A stretch of 64,000 nucleotides of DNA from DASQUK01 sp963813485 (GCA_963813485.1 CAWEZE010000030.1:1-64000), one strand, 5' to 3'; counted from the stretch's first letter, positions 7,999 through 18,024 are shown. A program made the numbers and translations. The notes: a model not told the origin generated them from the letters alone.

Positions 7999-8889
7999 GT
8001 GACGCTGCTGCCCACCATCGTCGCCGGGATCGCCTGGGATCCCACGATCCGGGGCATCCTCGCCGTACTGACGGGCGTCATCGTGCTGGGCGGCGGCGTC
8101 TACCTGGTGCTGGCCACCAACCTCGCCCAGCGGCTCGGGTTCCTGGTGATCCTCACGGCACTGTTCGGCTGGATGACGATCCACGGCATGGTCTGGTGGC
8201 TCTACCCGCCGGGTCAGGGACCGATCGGGCGCATCCCGGCTTGGGAGGTCGAGGAGATCAACCACGGCGACCTCTCCCAGGCGCTGCTCAGCGACGCCCA
8301 CGATCTCGACCCCTCGGGCCTGCCCCCCACCGAGGAGGTCAACGACGCCACCGACGCGGAGATCGCCGAGATCAACGAGCAGTTCGCGGACCAGCTCAAC
8401 GAGTGGACGCTGTTGGCGGCCTCCGACGCGTCCCGGGCCGAGGCGCAGTCGACCGCGGACGCCACGCTGACGGAGGGCGTGATCCCCGGCCTGGAGGAGA
8501 CCACCAGTTACGTGCACCTCTACGCGTTCGAGACCGGGGGCAAGCCCGAACGCGAGAGCGACGGCGTGTGGGACCGGGTGACCAATCGGATCACCAACAC
8601 CCTGCGCATCACCAGCCCGCCCCACTACGCCATCGTCCAGATCCAGCCGGCGATCCCGCAGGAGGAGGTGGTCGGGCAGGCTCCGCCCCCGCCCGAGGCC
8701 GACCCCAACGCCGAGGTGATCTCGATCGTGATGGTGCGCGACCTCGGTCAGCGCCGCCTGGTCCCCGCGCTCATCACGCTCGGTTCGGGGCTGATGTTCG
8801 GGCTGTTGTGCGCAATGCTTCACGCGCGCGATCGCGTGGTCGCCGAGCACCGCTCGGCGCCGCTGCCAGCCCCAACCGGAGGGGGGTAG
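7999..8889 (+). CDS. Membrane protein of the cytochrome bc operon, unknown function
   Basis: 296 residues, family not recognised. Two hydrophobic helices near the N-terminus (about 16-37 and 45-66) are followed by a 190-residue acidic outer-face domain rich in Asp/Glu/Ala, a helix at about 254-272, and a Pro-rich tail. No heme-binding motif and no cysteine clusters are visible. GTG 7999 lies 2 bp after the cytochrome c stop, and the nuoA start is only 4 bp beyond its end, so the bc and nuo operons may form one transcript. It is probably an accessory subunit. Confidence 0.65.
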   Translation: MTLLPTIVAGIAWDPTIRGILAVLTGVIVLGGGVYLVLATNLAQRLGFLVILTALFGWMTIHGMVWWLYPPGQGPIGRIPAWEVEEINHGDLSQALLSDAHDLDPSGLPPTEEVNDATDAEIAEINEQFADQLNEWTLLAASDASRAEAQSTADATLTEGVIPGLEETTSYVHLYAFETGGKPERESDGVWDRVTNRITNTLRITSPPHYAIVQIQPAIPQEEVVGQAPPPPEADPNAEVISIVMVRDLGQRRLVPALITLGSGLMFGLLCAMLHARDRVVAEHRSAPLPAPTGGG

Positions 8890-8893
8890 TCCC

Positions 8894-9441
8894 ATGGGCC
8901 AGTATCTGCCCGTCGTCGCCATGGCGGTTCTCGCCGCGGCGTTCGCGGCGATCAGCCTGATGATGTCGCGGCTGCTGGCTCCACGCCGCCCGAGCGCCGC
9001 GAAACGCGCGCCCTACGAGTCCGGCATCCTCCCCACGCGCGAGCCGCCCGAGCGCTTCCCGGTGCGGTTCTACCTGGTGGCGATGATCTTCATCGTGTTC
9101 GACGTGGAGATCATCCTCCTGTACCCGTGGGCCGTCATCTACCGGAACTTGGGCGCATTCGGGTTGGTCGAGGTCGTGCTGTTCTCGGCGGCCGTGTTCG
9201 TGAGCTTCGTCTACCTGATCAGCAACGGCGCGCTCGACTGGGGTCCGCTGAACCGGGCCCGCCAGGCCTCCCCCATCGTCTCGGCCGAGCGGACGACCCG
9301 CACGACCATTCGCCGGGTCGGCCTCGACGGCCGCCCCGAGACCCGGCCGGACCGGACGACATGTTGCCGGCCGAGCCGGCGCCGGCCCGAGCGGCCGAGG
9401 GAGCGGATGACATGTCGCCCGAGCGCGAGGAGGTCGCCTAG
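8894..9441 (+). CDS. nuoA: NADH-quinone oxidoreductase subunit A (first complex), frame lost near the 3' end
   Basis: Membrane subunit of complex I. The core is intact: helix at about 5-27, YESG at 40-43, FIVFDVEIILLYPWA near 70, and a third helix ending ISNGALDWGP. Beyond about 9330 the same frame becomes Arg-rich and runs without a stop through nuoB and nuoC to 10609. The alternative frame there ends GADDMSPEREEVA and stops at 9439-9441, overlapping the nuoB GTG as most junctions of this operon do. One missing base between about 9330 and 9370 would join them. I therefore end the gene at 9441. Confidence 0.8.
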
Positions 9442-10028
9442 TGGGCTGGGACATGAAGCGGGGACTCGAGGGCCTCGACCACAACGTCTTCACCGCCAAG
9501 ATCGAGGATCTGGTCAACTGGTCGCGCCGGCGCTCGTTCTGGGGCGTGACGTTCGGGTTGGCGTGCTGCGCGTTGGAGATGATGGCCGCCGGCGCCGCCC
9601 ACTACGACCTCGGCCGCTTCGGCATGGAGGTGTTCCGCGCCTCGCCTCGCCAGAGCGACCTCATGATCGTGGCCGGCCGCCTGTCGCAGAAGATGGCCCC
9701 CGTGCTGCGCCAGGTCTACGACCAGATGATGGAGCCCAAGTGGGTGCTGTCGATGGGCGTGTGCGCCAGCACGGGTGGGATGTTCAACAACTACGCCTTG
9801 GTCCAGGGTGTCGACCAGATCGTGCCCGTCGACGTCTATGCGCCCGGCTGCCCGCCCGGTCCCGAGACGCTGATCCACGCCATCAACACCATCCACGAGC
9901 AGATCCAGAACGGCGAACTGCTGCGCCGCCGCGAGACTCGCCCGGGCACTGGTGCCGGCCTGGTCGTCGAGCAGCGCGATGGCCAGCCCGAGACCGTCAC
10001 TGCGGCTCCCGTTGGCGGGGGGCGCTGA
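9441..10028 (+). CDS. nuoB: NADH-quinone oxidoreductase subunit B (first complex)
   Basis: 195-residue peripheral-arm subunit carrying cluster N2, the last Fe-S centre before quinone. Ligands are C42 and C43 (ACCALEM), C108 (GVCAST) and C137 (PGCPPGPE). The tail after about residue 165 is low in conservation and Arg/Thr-rich, longer than usual. GTG 9441 overlaps the presumed nuoA stop by one base. NuoC starts 9 bp downstream. Confidence 0.95.
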   Translation: MGWDMKRGLEGLDHNVFTAKIEDLVNWSRRRSFWGVTFGLACCALEMMAAGAAHYDLGRFGMEVFRASPRQSDLMIVAGRLSQKMAPVLRQVYDQMMEPKWVLSMGVCASTGGMFNNYALVQGVDQIVPVDVYAPGCPPGPETLIHAINTIHEQIQNGELLRRRETRPGTGAGLVVEQRDGQPETVTAAPVGGGR

Positions 10029-10037
10029 GGCGGTCCC

Positions 10038-10598
10038 ATGTCCGACACCCATGCGACGTCAGGGTTCGAGGAAGAGTCGGTCGCGGACGAGACCGGGGCG
10101 GCCGCGACCTTCGAGCCCGAGACCCGCTACGGCCTCCCGGTCACCCACAGCAGGGGTCAGCCGGTGCTGCACCCGTCCCGCGACGGATTGGTCGACCTCG
10201 TCCTCATGCTGCGCGACGACGAGGGCTTCCGGGTCTGCGTCGACGTCACCGCCGTCGACTATCTGGCCTACGAGGCGCCACGTCATCTACCCCCGGACGT
10301 CGAACCCCAACGGTTCGAAGTGGTGGTCGGGCTGCTGTCCCTGGACAAGCCGGAGCGGCTGCGTCTGCGGGTCCAGGTGCCCGCCGACGACCCCAAGTGT
10401 CCGTCGCTGTTCGAGGTGCACCCCGGCACCGAAGCGCTCGAGCGCGAGGTGTACGACATGTACGGCATCGAGTTCACGGGCCATCCCGACCTGACCCGCA
10501 TCCTCATGCCGGAGGACTGGGACGGCTTTCCCCTGCGCAAGGACCACCCCGTGGGTGGGATCCCCGTGCAGTTCAAGGGCGTGCAGGACGCCAGGTGA
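10038..10598 (+). CDS. nuoC: NADH-quinone oxidoreductase subunit C (first complex)
   Basis: 186 residues. The 30-kDa subunit signature is present: EREVYDMYGIEFTGHPDL followed by RILMPEDWDGFPLRKDHP. It is a separate polypeptide, not fused to NuoD. It holds the NuoB/NuoD module in the connecting arm. The first 35 residues are acidic and poorly conserved. The stop is followed by a chain of overlapping stop/start codons (TGATG, TGATG, GTGA) containing GGAGG, leading to nuoD. Confidence 0.93.
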   Translation: MSDTHATSGFEEESVADETGAAATFEPETRYGLPVTHSRGQPVLHPSRDGLVDLVLMLRDDEGFRVCVDVTAVDYLAYEAPRHLPPDVEPQRFEVVVGLLSLDKPERLRLRVQVPADDPKCPSLFEVHPGTEALEREVYDMYGIEFTGHPDLTRILMPEDWDGFPLRKDHPVGGIPVQFKGVQDAR

Positions 10599-10613
10599 TG
10601 CGGAGGTGATGGC

Positions 10614-11948
10614 GTGACAAGCATCTCCACCGACGCCACCGCCCGCACGTCCGAGGGGTCCCAGGAGCTCGCCCCCCGCAAGGGCGGCGGGGCCGCCGAG
10701 CTGATGCGCGAGGTCGGCTCTGTGCTGCGGATGTCGGAGGCCGAGGTGGCGGCCATGGCCGACGAGGAGCCCTCCGAGGACGAGACGATGATCCTCAACA
10801 TGGGCCCGCAGCACCCGTCGACGCATGGCGTCCTCCGGCTCATGCTCGAGCTCGACGGCGAGACGGTGCTGCGGAGCAAGCCGGTCGTCGGCTACCTGCA
10901 CACCGGCATGGAGAAGACGGGGGAGACGCTCACCTACCTGCAGGGCCCCACCAACGTGACCCGCATGGACTATGCGGCGCCGCTCTTCAACGAGCTGGTG
11001 TTCTCCCTCGCCACGGAGACGCTGCTCGGCATCGACGAGGGCATCCCGCCCCGGGCCCAGTGGATCCGCATGCTGCTGTGCGAGATCAACCGCATGTCGT
11101 CGCACCTCCTGTGGCTCGCCACCAACGGCCTGGACCTGGCCGCGATATCGATGATGCTGTTCGGCTGGCGGGAGCGGGAAGAGACGCTGCGGCTGCTGGA
11201 GATGATCACCGGGCTGCGGATGAACCACAACTACATCCGCCCCGGCGGTGTGGCCGCCGACCTGCCGGACGGCTGGCGCGACGGCGTGCTGCGGGTGCTC
11301 GACCTGTGCGCCCCCCGGCTCGACGAGTACGACGAGCTGCTCACCGGCCAGCCGATCTGGCGCGCCCGCCTGCAGGGCGTGGGCGTGATCACCGCCGACG
11401 AGGCCATCGCCCTGGGCGTCACCGGGCCGATCCTGCGGTCCACTGGAGTTCCCTGGGACCTGCGCAAGGACATGCCCTACCTGTTCTACGACCAGGTCGA
11501 GTTTGCCGCGGTCGTGGGCAGCTACGGCGACGCCTTCGACCGCTACGCCATCCGCCTCAACGAGGTGCGGGAGTCGATGGCGATCGTGCGCCAGATCCTC
11601 GACGCACTCCCGATGGGCGACTACCGCATCCAGGATCGCAAGGTCACGCCCCCGCCTCGCGCCCGAATCGACGAGTCCATGGAGGCGCTGATCCACCACT
11701 TCAAGATCTTTACCGAGGGCTTCAAGGTGCCCGAGGGCGAGGTCTATTGCGTCGTCGAGAGCCCGAGGGGCGAGCTGGGCTGCTACATGGTGTCCGACGG
11801 CAGCGCCGTCCCGTACCGCATGCACATCCGGGGGCCGTCGTTCATCAACATCCAGGCGCTGCCTCACATGCTGCGCGGCGGCTTGATCGCCGACGCCGTG
11901 GCGGTCACGTCCTCCGTCGACCCGATCCTGGGGGAGGTGGATCGCTGA
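10614..11948 (+). CDS. nuoD: NADH-quinone oxidoreductase subunit D (first complex)
   Basis: 444 residues. The 49-kDa, NiFe-hydrogenase-derived subunit lines the quinone cavity with NuoB. MGPQHPSTHG at 63-72 contains the quinone-pocket histidines. The position that is Arg in HRGxEK of most homologues is Thr here (LHTGMEK, T97), as in the actinobacterial HTGxEK form, while the next conserved Arg, 20 residues on, is kept. The N-terminus has about 55 extra residues before the conserved core. GTG 10614 was chosen from the frame and the GGAGG upstream; a start nearer to the core cannot be excluded. The stop overlaps the nuoE ATG (TGATG). Confidence 0.93.
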   Translation: MTSISTDATARTSEGSQELAPRKGGGAAELMREVGSVLRMSEAEVAAMADEEPSEDETMILNMGPQHPSTHGVLRLMLELDGETVLRSKPVVGYLHTGMEKTGETLTYLQGPTNVTRMDYAAPLFNELVFSLATETLLGIDEGIPPRAQWIRMLLCEINRMSSHLLWLATNGLDLAAISMMLFGWREREETLRLLEMITGLRMNHNYIRPGGVAADLPDGWRDGVLRVLDLCAPRLDEYDELLTGQPIWRARLQGVGVITADEAIALGVTGPILRSTGVPWDLRKDMPYLFYDQVEFAAVVGSYGDAFDRYAIRLNEVRESMAIVRQILDALPMGDYRIQDRKVTPPPRARIDESMEALIHHFKIFTEGFKVPEGEVYCVVESPRGELGCYMVSDGSAVPYRMHIRGPSFINIQALPHMLRGGLIADAVAVTSSVDPILGEVDR

Positions 11949-12622
11949 TGCCGCGGTTCACCTCGGACAACACCGCCCTGGCCGACGACATCATCGCCCG
12001 CTACCCCCGCCCGCGATCCGCGATGATCCCGCTGCTGCATCTGGCGCAGGAACAGGACGGCTACCTCACCGAGGAGGCGATGCGGCACATCGCCGAGCTG
12101 GTGGAGGTGACCCCGGCCGAGGTGCTGGGCGCCGCGTCGTTCTACGAGATGTTCAAGCGCGAGCCGGTGGGCGACTACATGGTCACCGTGTGCACCAACA
12201 TCTCCTGCCTGCTGCTCGGCGGTGAGGAGCTGCTGCACCACCTCGAGCACCGGCTCGGCGTCAAGGCCGGTAGCACCACGCCCGACGGCAAGTTCACGCT
12301 CGAGGACGTCGAGTGCATCGCGGCGTGCAGCGAGGCCCCGTGCATGCAGGTGAACTACCGCTACTTCCACCGAGTCGAGCTCGACGAGGTCGACGAGCTG
12401 CTCGACGACCTCCGCGCGGGCAAGCTGGCGCACGAGGTCCCCCGCCACGGGACGCTGAGCCGGGTCCGCCAGCAGCTGCCGGAGAACCGGGCGGGCAACG
12501 CGCTGCCGGACCGCAACGTGGAACCGCCGTGGCTGGCCCGCAACCGCAAGGCCAACGGCAACGGCGATAGCAAGGGCAAGGCCAACGGCAACGGCGACGG
12601 CGACGGCGGGAAATCGTCGTGA
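11948..12622 (+). CDS. nuoE: NADH-quinone oxidoreductase subunit E (first complex)
   Basis: 224 residues, thioredoxin-like [2Fe-2S] subunit (cluster N1a) of the NADH dehydrogenase module. Ligands are C82 and C87 (CTNISC) and C123 and C127 (CIAACSEAPC). The C-terminal 30 residues after PPWLARNRKA are a Gly/Asn/Lys-rich repeat (KANGNGD twice), an extension not found in short NuoE proteins. ATG 11948 overlaps the nuoD stop. A 130-bp spacer with palindromic repeats separates it from nuoF. Confidence 0.93.
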   Translation: MPRFTSDNTALADDIIARYPRPRSAMIPLLHLAQEQDGYLTEEAMRHIAELVEVTPAEVLGAASFYEMFKREPVGDYMVTVCTNISCLLLGGEELLHHLEHRLGVKAGSTTPDGKFTLEDVECIAACSEAPCMQVNYRYFHRVELDEVDELLDDLRAGKLAHEVPRHGTLSRVRQQLPENRAGNALPDRNVEPPWLARNRKANGNGDSKGKANGNGDGDGGKSS

Positions 12623-12623
12623 C

Positions 12624-12721
12624 CCGAGGTCATAGGTTCCAACCAACCCAGCCCGAGGCCATAGGTTCCGGAGCCGGAACCCGTGGCCTCGCCTGCGGTC
12701 GGAGGGACCTCATTCCCTCGG
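12624..12721. repeat. Palindromic intergenic repeat cluster between nuoE and nuoF
   Basis: Three copies of a 17-18-nt motif: CCGAGGTCATAGGTTCC at 12624-12640, CCGAGGCCATAGGTTCC at 12653-12669, and an inverted, more divergent copy GGGACCTCATTCCCTCGG at 12704-12721. The middle copy forms a strong hairpin: CGAGGCCA/TGGCCTCG outside and GGTTCCGG/CCGGAACC inside, with a 2-nt loop. The same family recurs between hutF and hutI (51417-51515). It could be a transcript-stabilising or terminating structure. Confidence 0.7.
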
Positions 12722-12752
12722 GTCGATCCCGGACATCGACGGAAGCCGTGCG

Positions 12753-14135
12753 ATGAACGCCAGCGCTGACGCCAACGCCAAGAACGTCCCCAGCATCCTC
12801 CGCACCCGGTGGGACCTCGCCGACGGACACACGCTCGAGCGCTATCTCGACACCGGGGGCTACGAGGGGCTCGAGCGCGCGCTGTCCGCCATGACCCCCG
12901 ACGAGGTCACCGAGGAGGTCAAGGCCGCGAGCCTGCTGGGTCGCGGCGGTGCGGGCTTCCCCGCGGGCGTGAAGTGGGGCTTCGTCCCGCCGGGCGTGTT
13001 CCCCCGCTACCTGGTGGTCAACGGCGACGAGTCCGAGCCGGGCACCTACAAGGACCGCATCATCATGGAGCGCGACCCCCACCTCCTCATCGAGGGCGCG
13101 CTCATCACCTGCTACGCCATCGGCGCCACTCAGGCCTTCCTCTACGTGCGCGGCGAGATGGCGCTGGCGCAGGAACGCATCGCCCAGGCGCTCAACGACG
13201 CCTATGCCGCCGGGTACATCGGTCGGAACATCCTGGGCAACGAGGACTTCTCCGTCGACGTGATCCTGCACTGGGGCGCCGGCGCCTACATCGTGGGCGA
13301 GGAGACGGCCCTGATCGAGTCGCTCGAGGGCTACCGCGGCGTGCCACGCCTCAAGCCGCCGTACTTCCCGGCCGCCAAGGGCCTCTACATGCAGCCGACC
13401 GTCGTCAACAACATCGAGACGCTGGGCAACCTGCCGTGGATCGTCAACAACGGCGGCGCGGCCTTCGCCGCGCTCGGCGTCGAGAAGAGCCTCGGAACCA
13501 GGTTGTTCACGGTGTCGGGGCACGTCAACCGGCCCGGGGTTTACGAGGTCGAGTTCGGGACCACGACATTCCGGGACCTGCTCTACGGCGAGCACTACGG
13601 CGACGGCATCCGCCACGACAACCGGCTCAAGGCGTTCATCCCCGGCGGGGTGTCGGCGCCATGGTTCTTCGAGGAGCACCTCGACCTGCCGCTCGAGACC
13701 GGCGCGGTGGGCGCCGCCGGGTCGATGCTCGGCTCCGGCGCCATCGTGGTGATGGACGAGACCACCGACGTCGTCAAGGCAGCGTGGCGCATAGTGCGGT
13801 TCTTCGCCCGGGAGTCGTGCGGCAAGTGCACACCGTGCCGCGAGGGCGCCACCTGGCTGGAGCGGATCCTGCGCCGCATGCTCGACGGCTACGGGCGGCC
13901 CAGCGACGTCGACAAGCTGCTCGACATCTGCGACAACATCAGCCCGCAGATCACCTGGCCGCCCAAGCAGACCACCATCTGCCCGCTGGGCCCCTCCGCG
14001 GTGTCGCCCATCGCCTCGGCGGTGATGCGCTTCAGCGACGAGTTCTTCGCCTACTGCGGCGGCGGGGAGATCACGGTCCCGGTCCAGGGCAAGGCGTACC
14101 TGTCGAAGCCCCCGGCCGTCGAGGCATCCCAGTGA
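12753..14135 (+). CDS. nuoF: NADH-quinone oxidoreductase subunit F (first complex)
   Basis: 460 residues. NADH- and FMN-binding subunit, the electron entry of complex I. GRGGAGFPAGVKW near 63-75 is the FMN/NADH loop; cluster N3 ligands are C356, C359 and C362 (SCGKCTPC) and C410 (ICPLG). GAYIVGEETALIESLEG is the other conserved block. ATG 12753 is the first in-frame start ahead of the core; the spacer upstream lacks a strong Shine-Dalgarno. Its end overlaps the nuoG GTG by 4 bp. Confidence 0.95.
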   Translation: MNASADANAKNVPSILRTRWDLADGHTLERYLDTGGYEGLERALSAMTPDEVTEEVKAASLLGRGGAGFPAGVKWGFVPPGVFPRYLVVNGDESEPGTYKDRIIMERDPHLLIEGALITCYAIGATQAFLYVRGEMALAQERIAQALNDAYAAGYIGRNILGNEDFSVDVILHWGAGAYIVGEETALIESLEGYRGVPRLKPPYFPAAKGLYMQPTVVNNIETLGNLPWIVNNGGAAFAALGVEKSLGTRLFTVSGHVNRPGVYEVEFGTTTFRDLLYGEHYGDGIRHDNRLKAFIPGGVSAPWFFEEHLDLPLETGAVGAAGSMLGSGAIVVMDETTDVVKAAWRIVRFFARESCGKCTPCREGATWLERILRRMLDGYGRPSDVDKLLDICDNISPQITWPPKQTTICPLGPSAVSPIASAVMRFSDEFFAYCGGGEITVPVQGKAYLSKPPAVEASQ

Positions 14136-16736
14136 CGGACACCACCGACGCCGCACGCACGGCGCCGCCCTCCGTCAGCGTCACCATCGACGGCCGCACC
14201 GTCACCGCCGCCAAGGGCGAGCTGGTGATCGACGCCGCCGAGCGCAACGGCATCTACATCCCCCGGTTCTGCTACCACCCCCGCATGCGGTCGGTGGGGA
14301 TGTGCCGCATGTGCATCGTCGACATCGACACGGGCCGCGGCCCCGCCCTCCAGCCCTCGTGCATGATCGAGTGCTCCGACGGCATGACCGTCTCCACGGG
14401 GTCTCCGGCCACGCGGAAGGCACAGGAGGGCGTGCTCGAGTTCCTGTTGATCAACCACCCGCTCGACTGCCCGGTGTGCGACAAGGGCGGCGAGTGCCCC
14501 CTGCAGGACCAGACCATGTCGCACGGGCCGGGCGAGAGCCGCTTCGTCGAGGAGAAGCGCCACTTCGAGAAGCCCATCCCGGTCAGCGATCTGGTGCTGC
14601 TCGACCGCGAGCGCTGCATCCTGTGCGACCGGTGCACCCGTTTCGCCTCCGAGGTGGCCGGCGACCCGCTGATCAGCTTCCTCGACCGGGGCAATGAGAC
14701 CCAGGTCAACACCTTCCCGGGAGAGCCCTTCTCCAGCTACTTCAGCGGCAACACCGTGCAGATCTGCCCGGTGGGGGCGCTCACCGCCACGCCCTACCGC
14801 TTCAAGGCCCGGCCGTGGGACCTCGAGGAGGTCGAGTCGACATGCACCAGCTGCTCGGTCGGCTGCCGCGTGGTGATCCAGTCGAGCCGCAACCAGGTCG
14901 TGCGCTACCTGGGGGTCGACGTCGACGCCGTCAACTGGGGGTGGCTGTGCGACAAGGGTCGCTTCGACTTCGAGGCGGTCAGCTCGCCGGACCGGCTCAA
15001 GAGCCCGCTGGTGCGGGACGAGGGCCTGTTGCTCAAGCCCGCCACGTGGAACGACGCACTCCGGCGGGCTGCGGCATCGATCCAGGAGGGACTGGAGCGG
15101 AGCGGGCCCGAAGGGTTCGCGGTGCTCGGCGGCGCGCGGCTCACGAACGAGGACGCCTACGCCTGGGTGAAGCTGACCAAGGGCATCATCGGGTCGGACA
15201 ACGTCGACGCCCAGCTGGGTGACGGCCTGCCGGGCGAGGCGGTGCTCGGGCTGCCCCCGGCCACCATCGGCGACGCCTGCCGGGCCGGCGGTGCGGTGCT
15301 GCTGCTGGGGCCGGACCCCAAGGAAGAGCTGCCGGTGCTGTTCCTGCGGCTGCGACACGCGGTGCTCAACGACGACGTCAAGATCGTGGAGCTGGCCGCG
15401 ACGGAGACCGGCACCACCAGCCTGGCCGCCCACTCGCTGCGTTACCGCCCCGGGCACGCGCTGCCCCTGATCCGGGCCCTGTTGGCCGGCGAAGCCGAGG
15501 AAGAGGTGGCCGGCGTGGCGCCCGAGGCCATCGCGGCGGCGGCGTCGCTGCTGGCCGACCGGCCGGTCACGGTCGTGCTCGGTCGGGCCAACCTGGCCGA
15601 GGGCGCCAGGTCCATCGCCACCGCCGCCAAGGTCATCCACGAGGCGCATCCTCAGGTGCGGTTCCTGTCGGCGCTGCGGCGGGCCAACGTGCGCGGTGCC
15701 CTCGAGCTGGGCATGACGCCCGGTGTCCTGCCGGGCCGGGTCACGCTCCAAGCCGGTCGCGGCTGGTTCGGCGGCCAGTGGCCGACCGTCCCGGAGGCCA
15801 AGGGACTCGACGCCGGCGGGATCCTGCGGGCGTCGTCGGAGGGCAAGATCGACACGCTGGTGTTGCTCGGCGCGGACCCGCTGGCAGACTTTCCGGACCG
15901 TGATCTGGCGGAGCGCGGTATGGCCGGGGCCCGGATCGTGATCGCCTGCGACCAGTTCCTCACCGAGTCGGTCAGGCAGGCCGACGTGGTCATGCCTGCC
16001 GCCGGCTACGCCGAGGTAGACGGCACCACCACCAACCTCGAGGGTCGCGTCTCGACTCTCGCCCAGATGGTCACACCCCCCGGTACCGCCCAGCCCGACT
16101 GGGCAATCGCCGCCGACCTCGCCTTCCGGCTGGGCGCCGACCTCGGGCTCGAGTCGATCCGGCAGATCGGCGAGGAGATCGAGACGATCGCCCCCGCATT
16201 CGCGGGGCTGCTTCACGACCTCGCGGCTCCCAGCGGTGCGGACGGCGTGCTGGTGTCCCTGCCGTCGCGGAGCAACGGCGAGACGGCGGGCGAACCTGAC
16301 GCGGAAGCAGGTTGTCGGGGGCACCGATCCCGCGGCCGGAGCCGAGGGACGCTCGTCGGCGCCCCCGCCCGACATCCCCGTGGCGGACTGGCGGGTGATC
16401 GATCCGCCGCTGCTCGACGCCTATTCGCTGCGGCTGGTCGTCAGGCGGAAGCTCTACGACCGGGGCACGCTCGTGCACCAGTCGCCGTCGCTGGCCGACC
16501 TGGCCGAGCCGGCGACGCTGCGGCTGCATCCCCAGGACTTCGACCGGCTCGGCATCGTCTCCGGCGACGACGTGCGGGTCACCTCGAGCCGGGGCCACGT
16601 GACCGTTTCCACCCGGCCCGACGCCGGCGTGCCCCGCGGCGTCGCGGTGCTCGACGCCAACAAGGCCGGCGGCCGCGCCAACGTCCTGATCGACGCCAAC
16701 GCTCCGGTCACCGACGTGCGGGTGGAACGTCCGTGA
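14132..16736 (+). CDS. nuoG: NADH-quinone oxidoreductase subunit G (first complex), apparent frameshift near 16,300
   Basis: Largest Fe-S subunit of the NADH module, about 867 residues after correction. It has an N-terminal [2Fe-2S] site (RFCYHPRMRSVGMCRMC), the His/Cys cluster HPLDCPVCDKGGEC, CILCDRC with a later CPVGAL, and CTSCSVGC plus WLCDKGR, the ligand set of the extra cluster N7. A molybdopterin-oxidoreductase-like domain follows. At about 16,270-16,310 the frame changes: the old frame turns Arg-rich, while the new one carries the C-terminal DVRVTSSRGHVTVSTRPDAG domain and stops at 16736, overlapping nuoH by 4 bp. One extra base is the likely cause. Confidence 0.9.
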
Positions 16737-17965
16737 TCGGCCTCGACCCGCTGTTGGACGGCGACATCGGGCTCGCCGTGTTCCTGATCGTCGTGCTCAA
16801 GACGCTGGTGGCGTTCGGCCTGCTGCTCGGCTCCGTCGTCCTGATGATCTGGTTCGAGCGCAAGGTCCTCGGCGACCTCCAGAATCGCATCGGTCCCAAC
16901 AAGGCCGGGCCGTGGGGGATGCTCCAGACGTTGGCCGACGGGATGAAGCTGATCCTCAAGGAGGACAACATCCCCGAGAAGGCCGACCGCCGGGTGTTCA
17001 TCCTGGCGCCGTTCCTGTCGGCGGTGCCGGCGTTCGTCACGTTCTGCGTGATCCCCATCGCCGGCGCCTTCGACGGCGACCGGGAGGGCGTAGTCCGGCT
17101 GTTCGGGCACGATACCTACCTGCAATTGGCCGACCCGCCGGTGGGGGTGCTGCTGATCCTGGCCATGTCGTCGGTCGCCGTCTACGGCGTGATGCTGGCG
17201 GGCTGGTCGTCGGGGTCCAAGTACCCACTTCTCGGGTCGGTACGGGGCGCCGCCCAGATGGTCAGCTACGAGGCGGCCCTCGGCCTGGCCACGGTGACCG
17301 TGGTCATGCTGGCGGGGTCGCTGTCGACCCACGAGATCGTGGCGACGCAGGCGGGCAACGGCTACGACCTGTTCGGCGCCATCCCGTTCCCCCATTGGAA
17401 CGTCATCGCCACCGGGCTCGTGCCATTCGTGATCTTCTTCATCGCCGGCACCGCCGAGCTCAACCGACCCCCTTTCGACCTGGTGGAGGCCGAGCAGGAG
17501 CTGGTTGGTGGCTACCACACCGAGTACTCGTCGTTCCGCTTCGCGCTCTTCTACCTGGCCGAGTTCATGAACACGATCACCATGTCGGCAATCATGGTCG
17601 TGCTGTTCTTCGGCGGCCCCGCCGGACCGACGTTCGACGTGCTGCCGCACTGGCTGTGGGGGTTGATCTGGTTCTCCGTGAAGCTGCTCGTGTTCCTGTT
17701 CGTGCAGGTGTGGATCCGTGCCACGCTGCCGCGCTTCCGCTACGACCAGCTCATGAACCTGGGCTGGAAGTCACTCATCCCGCTGGCGCTTGGCTGGGTG
17801 TTGTTGCTCGGGGCCATCAACATCGGCCGCGACGCCGACTGGAACATGGTTGCGGTGGTGGGCGTGTCGTTCGTCGTGCTGGTGGTGGGCTACATGGGGC
17901 TTGCGGGCGCCGTCTCGATCGCCCAGCGCCGCCAAGAGTCCACCTCCGAAGAAGTGATCGTCTAG
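16733..17965 (+). CDS. nuoH: NADH-quinone oxidoreductase subunit H (first complex)
   Basis: 410-residue membrane subunit with eight or nine helices forming the quinone tunnel and the first proton half-channel. Conserved blocks visible: RIGPNKAGPWGMLQTLADG, KLILKED, and AELNRPPFDLVEAEQELV with GGYHTEYSS, the Glu-rich cytoplasmic loop. The C-terminal 60 residues add a further hydrophobic segment. GTG 16733 is within the GTGA overlap with nuoG. The TAG stop is followed by a 60-bp bridging frame to nuoI. Confidence 0.94.
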   Translation: MIGLDPLLDGDIGLAVFLIVVLKTLVAFGLLLGSVVLMIWFERKVLGDLQNRIGPNKAGPWGMLQTLADGMKLILKEDNIPEKADRRVFILAPFLSAVPAFVTFCVIPIAGAFDGDREGVVRLFGHDTYLQLADPPVGVLLILAMSSVAVYGVMLAGWSSGSKYPLLGSVRGAAQMVSYEAALGLATVTVVMLAGSLSTHEIVATQAGNGYDLFGAIPFPHWNVIATGLVPFVIFFIAGTAELNRPPFDLVEAEQELVGGYHTEYSSFRFALFYLAEFMNTITMSAIMVVLFFGGPAGPTFDVLPHWLWGLIWFSVKLLVFLFVQVWIRATLPRFRYDQLMNLGWKSLIPLALGWVLLLGAINIGRDADWNMVAVVGVSFVVLVVGYMGLAGAVSIAQRRQESTSEEVIV

Positions 17966-18024
17966 TGCTGCGTGCCGTGACTGCCGCACATGTCTCGCCG
18001 GCCAGCGACGGGAGGCAGCGCTAG
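17965..18024 (+). other. Bridging mini-frame between nuoH and nuoI
   Basis: Reads GTG to TAG for 19 codons (MLRAVTAAHVSPASDGRQR). Its GTG overlaps the nuoH stop (TAGTG at 17963) and its TAG overlaps the nuoI GTG (TAGTG at 18022), with CTAGTG duplicated at both ends. It ends with GGGAGGCAGC, also present in the potB-potC spacer, which doubles as a possible Shine-Dalgarno for nuoI. Whether the peptide is made or only relays ribosomes is unknown. Confidence 0.5.

Noticed and set aside
8894..10609. nuoA as a 571-residue protein extending through nuoB and nuoC
   Set aside because: Only the first 130 residues look like protein; the remainder is out of frame across well-conserved nuoB and nuoC, and NuoA proteins are about 120 residues long.
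14051..16375. Long antisense frame (774 codons) opposite nuoG
   Set aside because: No recognisable domain; composition is that of a complementary-strand shadow of a GC-rich gene. The sense strand encodes conserved NuoG motifs throughout.
12809..17965. A single 1718-codon open frame covering nuoF shadow, nuoG and nuoH
   Set aside because: It arises because stops are rare at this GC content and because nuoG has a frameshift. Its first 440 codons are antipattern Arg-rich sequence in the wrong frame of nuoF, and the nuoG and nuoH proteins are clearly separate.
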